DNA from: Hyunsoonleella aquatilis
GTDB taxonomy: Bacteria; Bacteroidota; Bacteroidia; Flavobacteriales; Flavobacteriaceae
Direction of reading: 5' to 3'
Length of the DNA: 64,000 nt
Assembly (NCBI RefSeq): GCF_014270105.1
Contig: NZ_JACNMF010000005.1
Location: 124,001-188,000 of the forward strand
Shown here: piece by piece, positions 18,147 through 27,073 of the stretch
Layout of the letters: every line of letters begins with the position of its first letter
Position numbering within the stretch: the first letter of the stretch is position 1
Notes under the pieces: model-generated
Seen by the model: the letters and a program-made list of their open reading frames with translations, nothing else
What the model was told of the DNA's origin: nothing
The model's database searches: none
Position numbers and translations under genes: made by a program

Positions 18147-18883
18147 CTAACTTGGATACCTTTGGCCTTCAACCGAAGGAACAATTCCCTAACCAACCTT
18201 ACCGCATTGTGATTATCCCCGTGAATGCAAAAGGTATGTGCCTCTATAGGTTGCAATGCCCCGCTGATGGTTTTCACTTTCTTGTCCTTAATTATCCTAA
18301 AAACATGCTCAAACATAAGGTCAGGGTCTTGGATGATGGCGTTGGCCTCTGTCCTGTTGACCAGAGTCAGGTCGTCATTGTAATTTCTGTCCGCAAAGGC
18401 CTCATAAATAATAGGGATGTTATTCTCAATTGCAATTTTGGCAATAACGGAATTGAAAGGCACATAAAGCTTAACGGGCGCCACTATGGTTTTCATGGCC
18501 TCCACAAAACAAGTGGCTGTTCGGCTATCGATAGCGGCCAAATTATACAATGCGCCATGCGGCTTTACATGGTGCAGGTCCAAATTTTCAACTTCCAGCA
18601 CATGCCTTAAGGCATCCATTTGATCCTCAATAGCTGTAAACAAGGCGGCACAGGACATCTCCATGGGCACTCGGCCAAAATTGTCTTTATCTGGAAAAGA
18701 GGGGTGCGCACCGATTTTTACACCGTGATCCTTGGCAAGTTTTACAATTTTTTGCATGGTTCTATGATCGCCCGCATGCCCCCCGCAGGCAATATTACAC
18801 GACGAAATATAAGGCATCAGTTGGGATTCATTACCAATGCCTTCACCAACATCTGCGTTTATATCAATGATAAAATTGTGCAC
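18143..18883 (-). CDS. pxpA: 5-oxoprolinase subunit PxpA (LamB/YcsF family)
   Basis: A protein of 246 residues of the YcsF polysaccharide-deacetylase-like barrel. Motifs are IDINADVGEGIGNE at the N-terminus, CNIACGGHAGDHRTM near residue 30 and HVKPHGALYNLA near 115. With PxpB and PxpC it cleaves 5-oxoproline, which forms spontaneously from glutamine and glutathione. The start codon overlaps the stop of the upstream transporter gene by a single base. Confidence 0.92.
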   Translation of the reverse strand: MHNFIIDINADVGEGIGNESQLMPYISSCNIACGGHAGDHRTMQKIVKLAKDHGVKIGAHPSFPDKDNFGRVPMEMSCAALFTAIEDQMDALRHVLEVENLDLHHVKPHGALYNLAAIDSRTATCFVEAMKTIVAPVKLYVPFNSVIAKIAIENNIPIIYEAFADRNYNDDLTLVNRTEANAIIQDPDLMFEHVFRIIKDKKVKTISGALQPIEAHTFCIHGDNHNAVRLVRELFLRLKAKGIQVS

Positions 18884-20136
18884 TAAAATAGGTTTAATTG
18901 CAACACTTTATGGAGTGCTACAAAGGACAACAACAAACTCAGCACTAAGATAAGACAACCAAAAATATTTTGCCAGAGATTGTTTTTATAATTCCCCAAA
19001 ACGGAGGTTTTATTCACTACCCATAGTAGGAATCCGGCAACAACCGGCAATAAAATGCCATTGGCCACCTGGGCAAACTTAATAATGGCAACGGGCTTAA
19101 CGCCCAGTGAGGAGAACACCACCCCGAGCAACAACACAAAGCCCCAAACACTCCTAAAACGCGGTGAACGCATCCCACCGTTCCATCCCAAGCAACCTTT
19201 TGCTACGTAGGCCGCCGCAAGCGGAGCGGTTATCGCGCTCGTGATGCCCGCCGCAAAAAGGCCTATGGCCAAAAATACTTTTGCAAAACTTCCGAAAAGA
19301 GGCTCTAAACCTTTAGCCAAATCGGCCGCGCTTTCTACGGATGTTGATGATACCGAAGCTGCGGAAACAATAATACCCATCGATACCATGCCCCCTAAAA
19401 TGATGGCAATAACTGTATCCTTTCTGGCGTATTTCAAATCGGATACATGTTGCCATTTCTCTTTGACCAGCGAGGCATGCAAAAACAAATTGTAAGGCAC
19501 AACTGTAGTCCCGATTAAGGCAATGATAGTAAGCAAACTATCCTTTGGAAATTTTGGCATTAAGGCCCCCTTTAAAACATCGGAAAGATTGGGTTTAGTA
19601 ATCACGGCAGTTGTTAGAAATGCCAAACTCATTAAAACTACTAAAGATACCAATAGTCTTTCCAAAACTTTATAATTGCCAATGAAGAGCATGACGAAGG
19701 CCACTGCCCCAATGGCAAGGCTATAAAGGTTAAGGGAGAAGCTTCCCAAGTTCAATTTTTGACTTCCAAAAATGGCTTCCAAACCCAAAATCCCGCCACT
19801 GATATTCCCTGCCTCATAAGCCGCATTGCCAAAGGTTATAGCAGATAAAATCAAAAGCACCGCAAAACCCTTAAAAATGGGATTTTTGATTTCGCTTTTA
19901 ATAATTTCCGAAAGCCCCTTTTGGGAAATAATGCCAAGTCTTGCAGCCATTTCCTGAAGCACGATGGTAGCCACCACAGATAACAACATGGCCCAAAGCA
20001 GTGCATATCCAAAATTTACGCCTGCCAGCGTACACACCGTTACCGTACCCGGGCCGATAAATGCGGCCGCAATTAATGGACCGGGGCCGATGTTTTTTAG
20101 GAGGTTTTTGAACAAAGTATAAATGTTTGAAGGCAC
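18883..20136 (-). CDS. Nramp-like transporter of the YcsG type (5-oxoprolinase operon)
   Basis: A protein of 417 residues with about eleven membrane helices and the APC/Nramp fold (GPGPLIAAAFIGPGTVT in helix 1; TTVVPYNLFLHASLV in helix 6). True Nramp metal carriers have DPGN in helix 1 and a Met-Pro-His motif in helix 6. Here these read GPGT and VPYN, so the main metal ligands are missing. It leads the pxpA-pxpB-pxpC operon, the same association as Bacillus ycsG with ycsF-kipI-kipA. Uptake of 5-oxoproline or a related organic substrate is more likely than Mn2+ transport (inference). Confidence 0.8.
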   Translation of the reverse strand: MPSNIYTLFKNLLKNIGPGPLIAAAFIGPGTVTVCTLAGVNFGYALLWAMLLSVVATIVLQEMAARLGIISQKGLSEIIKSEIKNPIFKGFAVLLILSAITFGNAAYEAGNISGGILGLEAIFGSQKLNLGSFSLNLYSLAIGAVAFVMLFIGNYKVLERLLVSLVVLMSLAFLTTAVITKPNLSDVLKGALMPKFPKDSLLTIIALIGTTVVPYNLFLHASLVKEKWQHVSDLKYARKDTVIAIILGGMVSMGIIVSAASVSSTSVESAADLAKGLEPLFGSFAKVFLAIGLFAAGITSAITAPLAAAYVAKGCLGWNGGMRSPRFRSVWGFVLLLGVVFSSLGVKPVAIIKFAQVANGILLPVVAGFLLWVVNKTSVLGNYKNNLWQNIFGCLILVLSLLLSFVALHKVLQLNLF

Positions 20137-20316
20137 TTGTTTAAACCAAGCCTTTATAACATGGGCAATTTAGGGGTTTTTTAAAGGGTTTGCAATTGGA
20201 TTGAGGGTTTTAAAAATTCTGCTGGCATTTATATTGAAAAAATACCAGTCGTTGCAAACGAGTAATAGCGGATGGCCGAAATAATATCTAAACCCCTGCT
20301 ACTCTAGTTTTCCCAA

Positions 20317-20458
20317 CACGCTACCGCTAGCTTGTAGCTAGTGGTTTTGTTAAAAACAAAAGCCCCTTCGTTATCACAAAAGTTTTTACCTTAATTATTT
20401 TTTGTCCTATCTCTGTTCTTACTCTTACCGCCACTAGTCACAGACTAGCGGTAGCGTG
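20317..20458 (+). repeat. ~143 bp element with terminal inverted repeats, copy 1
   Basis: Starts CACGCTACCGCTAG and ends CTAGCGGTAGCGTG. The first and last ~25 bases are inverted copies with a few mismatches, and each end contains its own CTAG-bounded hairpin. The body reads TGGTTTTGTTAAAAACAAAAG ... CCTATCTCTGTTCTTACTC. Copy 2 at 20721 is in the same orientation and clearly homologous. It looks like a MITE or a REP doublet rather than a gene. Confidence 0.75.
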
Positions 20459-20470
20459 GGGAGGAACGGG

Positions 20471-20653
20471 CTACCAACCTTCCTTCAAGAAATTAACATC
20501 TACAGGCAAAGTTATGTAATAACAATCATTGTACTTAGATAAATATATTTTTAAACTCCAGTTATTATTGTTAGAATCCTTCAACCTCATGACATATCTC
20601 TCATTTATATGGCCAGATTCTTCCTCTGTTTTCTCTAATGTAAAATCTATCAA
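20471..20653 (-). pseudogene. Truncated ORF between two repeat copies
   Basis: The minus frame gives about 60 residues from a TTG, ending KYNDCYYITLPVDVNFLKEGW. The same frame stays open upstream (GTLKKIHKIDNIGFELIDFT) until it enters repeat copy 2 without meeting an ATG. It therefore looks like the 3' remnant of a gene cut by the repeat, or a gene with an unrecognised start. The family is not recognised. Confidence 0.4.
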
Positions 20654-20720
20654 CTCAAAACCAATATTATCAATCTTATGAATTTTTTTTAAAGTACCAA
20701 TAAATATATTATAACTCCCT

Positions 20721-20864
20721 CGCTACCGCTAGCTTGTAGCTAGTGGTTTTGTAATAAACAAAAGCCTACTCGTTATCACAGAAGCTTTTGTCATAATTAT
20801 TTTTAGTCCTATCTCTGTTCTTACTTCTTACCCTACCTCCACTAGTCACAGACTAGCGGTAGCG
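20721..20864 (+). repeat. ~143 bp element with terminal inverted repeats, copy 2
   Basis: Starts CGCTACCGCTAGCTTGTAGC and ends CACAGACTAGCGGTAGCG. The internal sequence (GTTATCACAGAAGC, CCTATCTCTGTTCTTACTT) parallels copy 1 at 20317 with scattered substitutions and small indels. The two direct copies bracket the ORF remnant at 20471-20653. Confidence 0.75.
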
Positions 20865-21338
20865 GGGTAGCGAAGCACTTCTTGATAAAAAGCATTTGTC
20901 TTAAAGAAAAGTTAATACTATTTTACTCTCGTCTTTCATCGAGTAAAATAGGATATTTTTAATAATAATGGAGTTTTTTAGAAATCCATTTCTTACGTTC
21001 ATCTGTAAATTATGTATTTAATCGATGATTTATTTAATTAAAATTGATTTCATCAAAAAAAAGCTACGCATTAATGCGCAGAACATCGAAAAAATATGTA
21101 ATTAATAGAAGTTGATAGGTTTTTGGTTTAATTTTATGAAAATTATTATTTAATCCATTCATACCCAAATCAATGGGCAATAGAAAAAGACATATAAAAA
21201 TTCCCTTACCAAAATGGACCTGGTGGCAAGTCGGGCTATTTGCAGTAATGCTAATTTTGGCTTTACGGTCCGAAATAAAAGCTGATGATATAATAGAACT
21301 TGTAAAGATTATTAAAAACAAATAGCTCTACTTATCTA
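20865..21338. other. AT-rich spacer of the repeat island
   Basis: Apart from the candidate small ORF at 21173, this stretch shows only a near-palindrome TTTTACTCTCG...CGAGTAAAATAG at about 20922-20951 and AT-rich sequence. No promoter or RNA gene was recognised. Confidence 0.4.
21173..21325 (+). CDS. Candidate 50-residue single-pass membrane protein
   Basis: An ATG at 21173 gives MGNRKRHIKIPLPKWTWWQV, then a hydrophobic helix (GLFAVMLILAL) and a charged tail ending ELVKIIKNK. A basic, Trp-rich N-terminus before one helix is a believable small membrane protein. It lies in the same direction as nothing nearby, between the repeat island and the transposase element. No family is recognised; it could be chance. 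Confidence 0.35.
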   Translation: MGNRKRHIKIPLPKWTWWQVGLFAVMLILALRSEIKADDIIELVKIIKNK

Positions 21339-22061
21339 GCTCCGCAAAGTCTCCCGACTTTGAGGTCTTTACAATTCTTAAAATTATCTAAACCTTTCAA
21401 TGCTAATATTGATTATATTTTGTTATTGTCGATTTATTTAAAACATCTACAATTGGATGATCTACAATTTCAATATCAACTAAGCCTTCATCATTTATAT
21501 AATTACTAGCACTAGAATATCTATAGTGTGACGCTTTTTCAACAATACCAGCACGCACAGGATTTAGGTGAATATAGTGTAACTTAGACCACATAAATTT
21601 ATGCGAGTAAATTTCTTCTGCATGATTCCCGTATTGCCAAAATTGATAATTTTTATTTCTGCTATGTGTTTCTGTGGCTTTTTTAAACCTTTCTAACATC
21701 CACTCTCTTCTGCTTTCTGGTTCATTTTGTATTTTTTCTAAAATGCTTCTAGCAGTAAATTTTTTAAAATCTCTGATTAAATCTGATAGCTTACCGTCTT
21801 TAGATTGCAATATTAAATGTACATGATTACTCATTATTACATAGCCGTACAAAACCATTCCTTTATTTTTTACACAAAATCTTAAGCAATCGATAACGAT
21901 ATCTTTATACGATTTTCGTGTAAACACATCTATCCAATCAACTACCGTTGCCGTTATAAAATGAATTTTTTCTTGGTCTCTTATAATGTAGCCTTCTTTC
22001 AATTTTAGGTTTTAATATTTATTCTATTTGTGTTCCTCAAAGTCGGGAGACTTTGCGGAGC
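21339..22061 (-). mobile_element. REP-associated transposase element with perfect 27 bp inverted ends
   Basis: The left end 21339-21365 (GCTCCGCAAAGTCTCCCGAC...) and the right end 22035-22061 (...GACTTTGCGGAGC) are exact inverted copies. Each end also has an inner hairpin AAAGTC-TCCC-GACTTT, as expected for REP-type stem-loops recognised by Y1 HUH transposases. The 723 bp unit encloses only the transposase gene. Confidence 0.75.
21403..22002 (-). CDS. REP-associated tyrosine transposase (RAYT, Y1/HUH family)
   Basis: A protein of 199 residues. The HUH motif is in GYVIMSNHVHLILQSKDG (H-V-H) near residue 55. The downstream segment SKLHYIHLNPVRAGIVEKASHYRYSSA is the conserved RAYT block; the catalytic Tyr should lie between them, in the DFKKFTARSI...FWQYGNH region. 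RAYTs cut and paste single-stranded REP hairpins and are usually domesticated, single-copy genes. It is flanked by perfect inverted hairpin repeats and lies next to two ~143 bp inverted-end repeats, though those have different termini. Confidence 0.88.
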   Translation of the reverse strand: MKEGYIIRDQEKIHFITATVVDWIDVFTRKSYKDIVIDCLRFCVKNKGMVLYGYVIMSNHVHLILQSKDGKLSDLIRDFKKFTARSILEKIQNEPESRREWMLERFKKATETHSRNKNYQFWQYGNHAEEIYSHKFMWSKLHYIHLNPVRAGIVEKASHYRYSSASNYINDEGLVDIEIVDHPIVDVLNKSTITKYNQY

Positions 22062-22090
22062 GTTTAGTTTCAACTTGATTAAGGCAGTTG

Positions 22091-23626
22091 TTATCCCAAC
22101 CACCCCTCTCTGTCCAAACTTCTATATTGAATCGCCTCGCTAATATGAACTCCTTGCACATCTTCAGAACCTTCCAAATCTGCTATAGTTCTGGCTACTT
22201 TTAATATTCTGTCATAGGCGCGAGCCGAAAGGTTTAAGCGTTCCATCGCAGTTTTCAGCAGTTCCTTGGAATTATCATCCAACACACAATATTTTCGAAT
22301 TTGCTTGGTGCTCATCTGGGCATTGTAATGTACATTTTCATTATCGGCGAAACGTTGGCTTTGAATATCACGAGCCTCGGTAACACGTTTTCTTATCTCC
22401 ACAGAAGATTCTCCCTTTCTGTCATCCGAAAGCTTTTCAAAAGGCACTGGCGTTACTTCAATATGAATATCAATTCTGTCCAACAATGGCCCGGAAATCT
22501 TACTTAAATAGCGTTGCATTTCTGCTGGACTTGAGGTTACTGGTGCATCGGGGTCGTTAAAATAGCCTCCCGGACTCGGGTTCATACTCGCCACCAACAT
22601 AAACGACGAGGGATAGGTTACAGTAAACTTCGCCCTGGAAATGGTGACTTCCCTATCCTCCAAAGGTTGGCGCATCACTTCCAAAACATCTCGCTTAAAC
22701 TCAGGTAGCTCATCCAAAAACAAAACACCATTATGTGATAATGAAATTTCCCCGGGTTGTGGATAGCTCCCGCCGCCGACAAGCGCCACATTCGATATGG
22801 TATGATGTGGACTTCGAAATGGGCGTTGCGACATCAACCCCGTATCTTTTACGCGTCCCACTACGGAATGTATTTTTGTGGTTTCCAATGCTTCATGAAG
22901 TGTCATTGGTGGCAAAATACTTGGCAAACGTTTGGCCAACATGGTTTTTCCTGCGCCCGGTGGGCCAATCAAAATAATGTTATGACCTCCAGCGGCGGCA
23001 ATTTCCATACAACGTTTGATGCCTTCCTGACCTTTCACGTCCGCAAAATCAAATTCTGGGTAATTTAGATTTTTTTCAAACTCCTTTCTTGTATCGATAA
23101 TAGTCTGTTCTAAAGGCTCACCTTTGTCAAAATACTCAATAACTTGCTTAATATTGTCAACACCATAAACCTCTAAATTATTTACTATGGCCGCTTCCTT
23201 TGCATTTTGAATAGGTAAAATAAAACCTTTAAACCCCTCTTCCCTGGCCTTTACCGCAATAGGCAATGCCCCTTTTATGGGTTGCAAACTGCCGTCCAAA
23301 GACAATTCGCCCATAATTAAATATTGCTCTAAATTTTCGGCTTTTATTTGACTGGAAGACGCCAAAATCCCAATGGCCAAGGTTAAATCATAAGCACTGC
23401 CCTCCTTACGCAAATCGGCTGGCGACATGTTAATTATAATTTTCTTTCCCGGGATTTTATAACCGTTGTTTTGAAGTGCGGCGGCAATTCGGTAATTGCT
23501 TTCTTTTATGGCATTGTCCGGCAACCCAACCAAATGATAGCCAACACCCTTATCTGTATTTACCTCAACAGTTACGGTTGAAGCCTCAACACCGAAAACG
23601 GCACTGGCAAAAACTTTATTAAGCAT
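22091..23626 (-). CDS. YifB family Mg chelatase-like AAA ATPase (ComM type)
   Basis: A protein of 511 residues: an N-terminal Lon-protease-like fold domain ([34 protein letters not shown]), the AAA domain with Walker [22 protein letters not shown] near residue 217 and [14 protein letters not shown] as Walker B, and a C-terminal Mg-chelatase helical region. The family includes ComM, a hexameric helicase that promotes branch migration during natural transformation. Length and motifs are complete. It starts next to the transposase element with no shared promoter evident. Confidence 0.9.
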   Translation of the reverse strand: MLNKVFASAVFGVEASTVTVEVNTDKGVGYHLVGLPDNAIKESNYRIAAALQNNGYKIPGKKIIINMSPADLRKEGSAYDLTLAIGILASSSQIKAENLEQYLIMGELSLDGSLQPIKGALPIAVKAREEGFKGFILPIQNAKEAAIVNNLEVYGVDNIKQVIEYFDKGEPLEQTIIDTRKEFEKNLNYPEFDFADVKGQEGIKRCMEIAAAGGHNIILIGPPGAGKTMLAKRLPSILPPMTLHEALETTKIHSVVGRVKDTGLMSQRPFRSPHHTISNVALVGGGSYPQPGEISLSHNGVLFLDELPEFKRDVLEVMRQPLEDREVTISRAKFTVTYPSSFMLVASMNPSPGGYFNDPDAPVTSSPAEMQRYLSKISGPLLDRIDIHIEVTPVPFEKLSDDRKGESSVEIRKRVTEARDIQSQRFADNENVHYNAQMSTKQIRKYCVLDDNSKELLKTAMERLNLSARAYDRILKVARTIADLEGSEDVQGVHISEAIQYRSLDREGWLG

Positions 23627-23678
23627 AGTAATTCTTTACTCGCTAAATGTAAGAAATGTTATTGGAATTGAAAACAAA

Positions 23679-24722
23679 TTAGGAGCTTCTCGGATTTCTA
23701 TTTTTAGTCTTTTCTACCTTAACGGTATAAGACGCTACAATAGCTTTATCTACCTTAGCATGCACATCGTATTGCCCTTTTTTATCAAATTGACATTTAA
23801 GTTCCAACACACCATTTTTATAGTTGGATTTAGTCGGCTTTATCTTTTTGAATTTGAATCCACTAATGAGCACCAAACTAATTTTTTCTAAATAGGATGG
23901 ATCCAAAAGCTTAAATCGAAAAATCACCGATTCCCCTACATTTATTGAAGTGACCAAGCCGGTTGGCGTTTTAGGGATGATACCATATTTATAAGTATCG
24001 CCATAAATAAGCGGCGTTTTTACAAAATCTATTAAACTAAGTTCATCATCCCCCAAAAGCAACCATTTTCTATTGATGGGGAAATGATTTTGTACAAATA
24101 ACTGCGGGTCTGCCAAAAAGTAACCGTCGTTATAATCCTTCACAAATTTCTCTTCATCAAGGTTGTAATAACCACTGGCCTGAGTGGCATCAGCAAAATA
24201 CCATTTGTCATTTAATTTTAGCACGTTCCAAGAGTGGTTTGGGAAATCCACCGTACCAATATTGTGAGCAGTAGTACGCGCATATCCATCCACAATTTCA
24301 CATTCAATTTCGGCTAAAACGGTCAGTGCCTTTAGAATATAGGCATAACCGGTACAAATGGTTTTTTTATCGCGAAGCAATCGCTTATAGACTTTGGCCT
24401 GCGTTTTCGCATTCCACTTTTTTAAAGCCTCAGGTTTATTGCGAAGGGCTCTTCCTTTTTTTAAGGTAGCTTCGCTGAAATAATGGTCACTTTCAATGTT
24501 TAGGCACACCCAAGTATGAATCGCTCTAAATTGTTCAACTTGGGTGTCTAAATCCTTAGTCAATTGATGCACCAGCAATGGCATATTTCGTAGAGAGGCC
24601 TCACCATAAACCTTTGCTATGCTATCTGCTTTATTAAAATTGACATGAGCAAAATCCGACCTTTGCGCATAGCTTTGAAAGCTCAACCAAAACAACAGAA
24701 CAAACAGTTTTAACCGCATCAA
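23679..24722 (-). CDS. Secreted transglutaminase-like superfamily protein
   Basis: A protein of 347 residues with a signal peptide (RLKLFVLLFWLSFQSYAQ). The transglutaminase core has the catalytic Cys in TICTGYAYILKAL near residue 120, the His in FPNHSWNVLKL near 160 and the Asp in WYFADATQASGYY. A C-terminal beta-rich half follows. Such proteins may act as peptidases or cross-linking enzymes in the periplasm. It is encoded 9 bases downstream of the CarboxypepD_reg-like gene, so the two are probably cotranscribed. Confidence 0.82.
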   Translation of the reverse strand: MMRLKLFVLLFWLSFQSYAQRSDFAHVNFNKADSIAKVYGEASLRNMPLLVHQLTKDLDTQVEQFRAIHTWVCLNIESDHYFSEATLKKGRALRNKPEALKKWNAKTQAKVYKRLLRDKKTICTGYAYILKALTVLAEIECEIVDGYARTTAHNIGTVDFPNHSWNVLKLNDKWYFADATQASGYYNLDEEKFVKDYNDGYFLADPQLFVQNHFPINRKWLLLGDDELSLIDFVKTPLIYGDTYKYGIIPKTPTGLVTSINVGESVIFRFKLLDPSYLEKISLVLISGFKFKKIKPTKSNYKNGVLELKCQFDKKGQYDVHAKVDKAIVASYTVKVEKTKNRNPRSS

Positions 24723-24731
24723 AATAAAGCC

Positions 24732-25352
24732 TTATCTCCCTTTTGAACTGTAAATTTTATTGGTTTGAACTTCGCCCAAAAGGTCAATATCATCACCGGT
24801 CAATTGTACTTTCAGAAACTTTTGATGGTCCGTGATTTCAATGTTTTGATGTTCGTAGCCAATATAGCTCACCACTAAAATATCACCTTTTTTAAGGGCT
24901 TTCGGGAATTTGAATTTACCTTCAAAATCGGCCGTTACTCCAATTTTGGTACCCTTAAGGACAATACTTGCACCTGCTAATGGCCCAGATTCATCTTGAA
25001 TGACACCGGTCAACAAATCACTACGTACCTGTTCGGTTTTCGTATTGTTTTGGTCTTGCGCCTGAATGCTATTCAAGCTAAATAGTGCAAAAATGGCAAT
25101 AGCTGCTACTTTTAAAAATTTTGAAGAATTTGAAGTTTTCATAGCTCTATTTATTTGAGAAGATTTGAAATGCCCACAAGTGTTACCTTGTTTAAGTTCT
25201 AAATAATCTAAGATTTGCTCATCACTCATATGCCTAAAATCAATAATTTCTTTTTGACATGAGTTACAGAACCCGCCATGGACTGTTTTTTCAAATTGAT
25301 TAAACCGTTCTGAGCAGGGGCTATTGATCGAGATACTAAAATGTGTTTTCAT
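24732..25352 (-). CDS. CarboxypepD_reg-like protein with N-terminal Cys-rich module
   Basis: A protein of 206 residues in three parts. Residues 1-65 have Cys13, Cys29, Cys32 and a later CGHF, with the pattern GGFCNSCQKEIIDFRHMSDEQI. A membrane helix follows (FLKVAAIAIFALFSLNSIQAQ, about 80-100). The rest is a CarboxypepD_reg-like beta-sandwich (LLTGVIQDESGPLAGASIVLKG). The N-terminal module would face the cytoplasm and could bind a metal. The beta domain is that found at the N-terminus of SusC/TonB-linked proteins. The function is unknown. Confidence 0.78.
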   Translation of the reverse strand: MKTHFSISINSPCSERFNQFEKTVHGGFCNSCQKEIIDFRHMSDEQILDYLELKQGNTCGHFKSSQINRAMKTSNSSKFLKVAAIAIFALFSLNSIQAQDQNNTKTEQVRSDLLTGVIQDESGPLAGASIVLKGTKIGVTADFEGKFKFPKALKKGDILVVSYIGYEHQNIEITDHQKFLKVQLTGDDIDLLGEVQTNKIYSSKGR

Positions 25353-25651
25353 CTGTTAAATTTTAAATGTTTTAATTCCGTCAGATGCAATTCGCCACTA
25401 TTTTTAATTTTCGGTACCAAACTAATCCGATAATGGCTCATTTCATAAAATTGAATTTTGTTATCCCGAATCTAAAAATAAGAAATATTAGAAACTATCG
25501 CCACTTATTTAACACTTGAAATGAATGAGGGAACCATGGTTTTCAGTTAGTTAACAAAAACAAGCACCTAAAACATTCAAAATAACAAAAAATAAACCCC
25601 GATGAATATACATTCACCGGGGTTAATATTTTTATGACTAATACTTCTATT
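25353..25651. terminator. Terminator of the porin gene within a gene-free spacer
   Basis: On the minus strand, arms AACCCCGGTGAATG and ATTCATCGGGGTT (25595-25624) are followed by a T-rich run, a typical rho-independent terminator 27 bases after the porin stop. The rest of the spacer, up to the start of the CarboxypepD_reg-like gene, shows no ORF. Confidence 0.7.
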
Positions 25652-26905
25652 CTAAAGTAATTTAGGATTGATCACCAACATCAACCAAGCCCAGTTTTGA
25701 GTGCTTTTTACACCTGGCATATCAGCTATGGCACTTGGCTCAAAGAAGTGGGAATACCCCCCCACTATCTTAAATTCCTTAAATTTTTTGGCCAGTACCA
25801 AGTCTATTTCAGAACCTAAATCATTTCCGGCCAATCCATCAACGTCAGATTGTTCAGTGAAGTAGTGCCCCGCCAAAGTAACACCGACTCCAGCTACCTT
25901 AGTCTTGTATGTTAACTGAAAATCATTTAAACCTCCAGCATTGGCATGATTTCCAACGTAAAATCTATCTATCAAACCATTGAAGGCGTGATTGGTACCA
26001 TACAATGGAAAGAATGCTGCCGATTCGCTATTTCTACCAGAAATACGCTCCACAGTCAACCCAAGGGAATTGGCGTCATTAAACTTATAGGCCGCACCTA
26101 AACTGGCCAAGTAGGCTCCTTTGACATCTGTTCCACCAACTCTTTCACCTTCCTGCAAGAAAAGGTTTGAAGTCAATGAGAAATCACCAGCTTTATAGTC
26201 CATATGAACGCCAGCAGTAATTAGAGATGCTTTTCTGTCCGTAGTTGGAGGCGTTGCAGGATTATTGTCTCCACCATTTTGGAAGGTGTTTACCATTCCT
26301 AAAAAAGAAATATTGAATTTTTCTCCTTTATTGTTTGCTCTTACAAATACCATATCCCTGTAAGAGAACAAATTAGCGGTATTATAAATTTCATCCACCG
26401 CCGTATTTAAAGCCCCACCTACCAATAAGGTAAATTTGTTTTTCTTAAGCTGATACACGGCAGCATCGTGGGTTCTTGCCTGTTGCGCCCAACCAAGACC
26501 ACCTAAAATTCTTTGGTCGTCATAAGACAAAGGTTGACGTCCCACTTTTAAGCTTGAATTTTCTCCTAATTTCAAATCCGCCCAGGCTTCTTGTACTCTA
26601 AAGTTTCCATTACCATTGGTTGCAATTTGAGGTCTATCTCCAAAAGCAAACACTTCTTGAAAACTTAAAAATACAGAATAGGTCTCGGCCTTGTATTTAG
26701 CCTTTAAAGCCGCTCTTACCGAAGTCCTCAAGAAACCTTCATCAGCATCTGTGGCCGTTTGGGCCGGGAAAGAACCTCCTGTAAAGTTTCCACCATTACC
26801 AAAGTATTCCGAACGTGGTCTAAATTCACCATCTAGTGAAAATTGTGCTTGCACAAACTGCAGGCTCGCTAGCAACAGTCCTAAAATTACATATTGTTTT
26901 CTCAT
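25652..26905 (-). CDS. Alginate-export-family outer-membrane porin
   Basis: A protein of 417 residues with a signal peptide (MRKQYVILGLLLASLQFVQAQ) and an alternating beta-barrel pattern. The N-terminal block GEFRPRSEYF and KVGRQPLSYDDQRILGGLGWAQQARTHDAAV is typical of the AlgE-like 'alginate export' porins. It ends with a hydrophobic strand, WAWLMLVINPKLL. In this genome it follows the nitrate ABC genes in the same direction, so an anion or nitrate porin role is more plausible than alginate export (inference from context). It has its own -7 element at 26982-26989. Confidence 0.8.
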   Translation of the reverse strand: MRKQYVILGLLLASLQFVQAQFSLDGEFRPRSEYFGNGGNFTGGSFPAQTATDADEGFLRTSVRAALKAKYKAETYSVFLSFQEVFAFGDRPQIATNGNGNFRVQEAWADLKLGENSSLKVGRQPLSYDDQRILGGLGWAQQARTHDAAVYQLKKNKFTLLVGGALNTAVDEIYNTANLFSYRDMVFVRANNKGEKFNISFLGMVNTFQNGGDNNPATPPTTDRKASLITAGVHMDYKAGDFSLTSNLFLQEGERVGGTDVKGAYLASLGAAYKFNDANSLGLTVERISGRNSESAAFFPLYGTNHAFNGLIDRFYVGNHANAGGLNDFQLTYKTKVAGVGVTLAGHYFTEQSDVDGLAGNDLGSEIDLVLAKKFKEFKIVGGYSHFFEPSAIADMPGVKSTQNWAWLMLVINPKLL

Positions 26906-26981
26906 TTTTTCCTTGTTTTTAAGTTTGAATTATTTTGGGTTTTAATTAATTACTTTTGATATTGCCCTTCTATTTCGTTGG

Positions 26982-26989
26982 CAAATTTA
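26982..26989 (-). promoter_or_regulatory. -7 element upstream of the porin gene
   Basis: On the minus strand TAAATTTG matches the Bacteroidetes TAnnTTTG -7 consensus, 77 bases before the porin ATG. It implies an independent promoter after the ABC operon. Confidence 0.5.
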
Positions 26990-27073
26990 GGGCTGTCAAC
27001 TCCTTTAGATTATGATATTTCTCATGTTTCATAACCTTTTTAGGATAAATATATCTTTTTTGTTTTTTCTTAT

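Noticed and set aside
20317-20864. CRISPR array
   Set aside because: There are only two long repeats with inverted ends and a 260 bp interval; no short regularly spaced repeats or cas genes.
21064-21321. 85-residue minus-strand ORF
   Set aside because: It overlaps the more plausible plus-strand small ORF and ends in low-complexity sequence; no family or start signal supports it.
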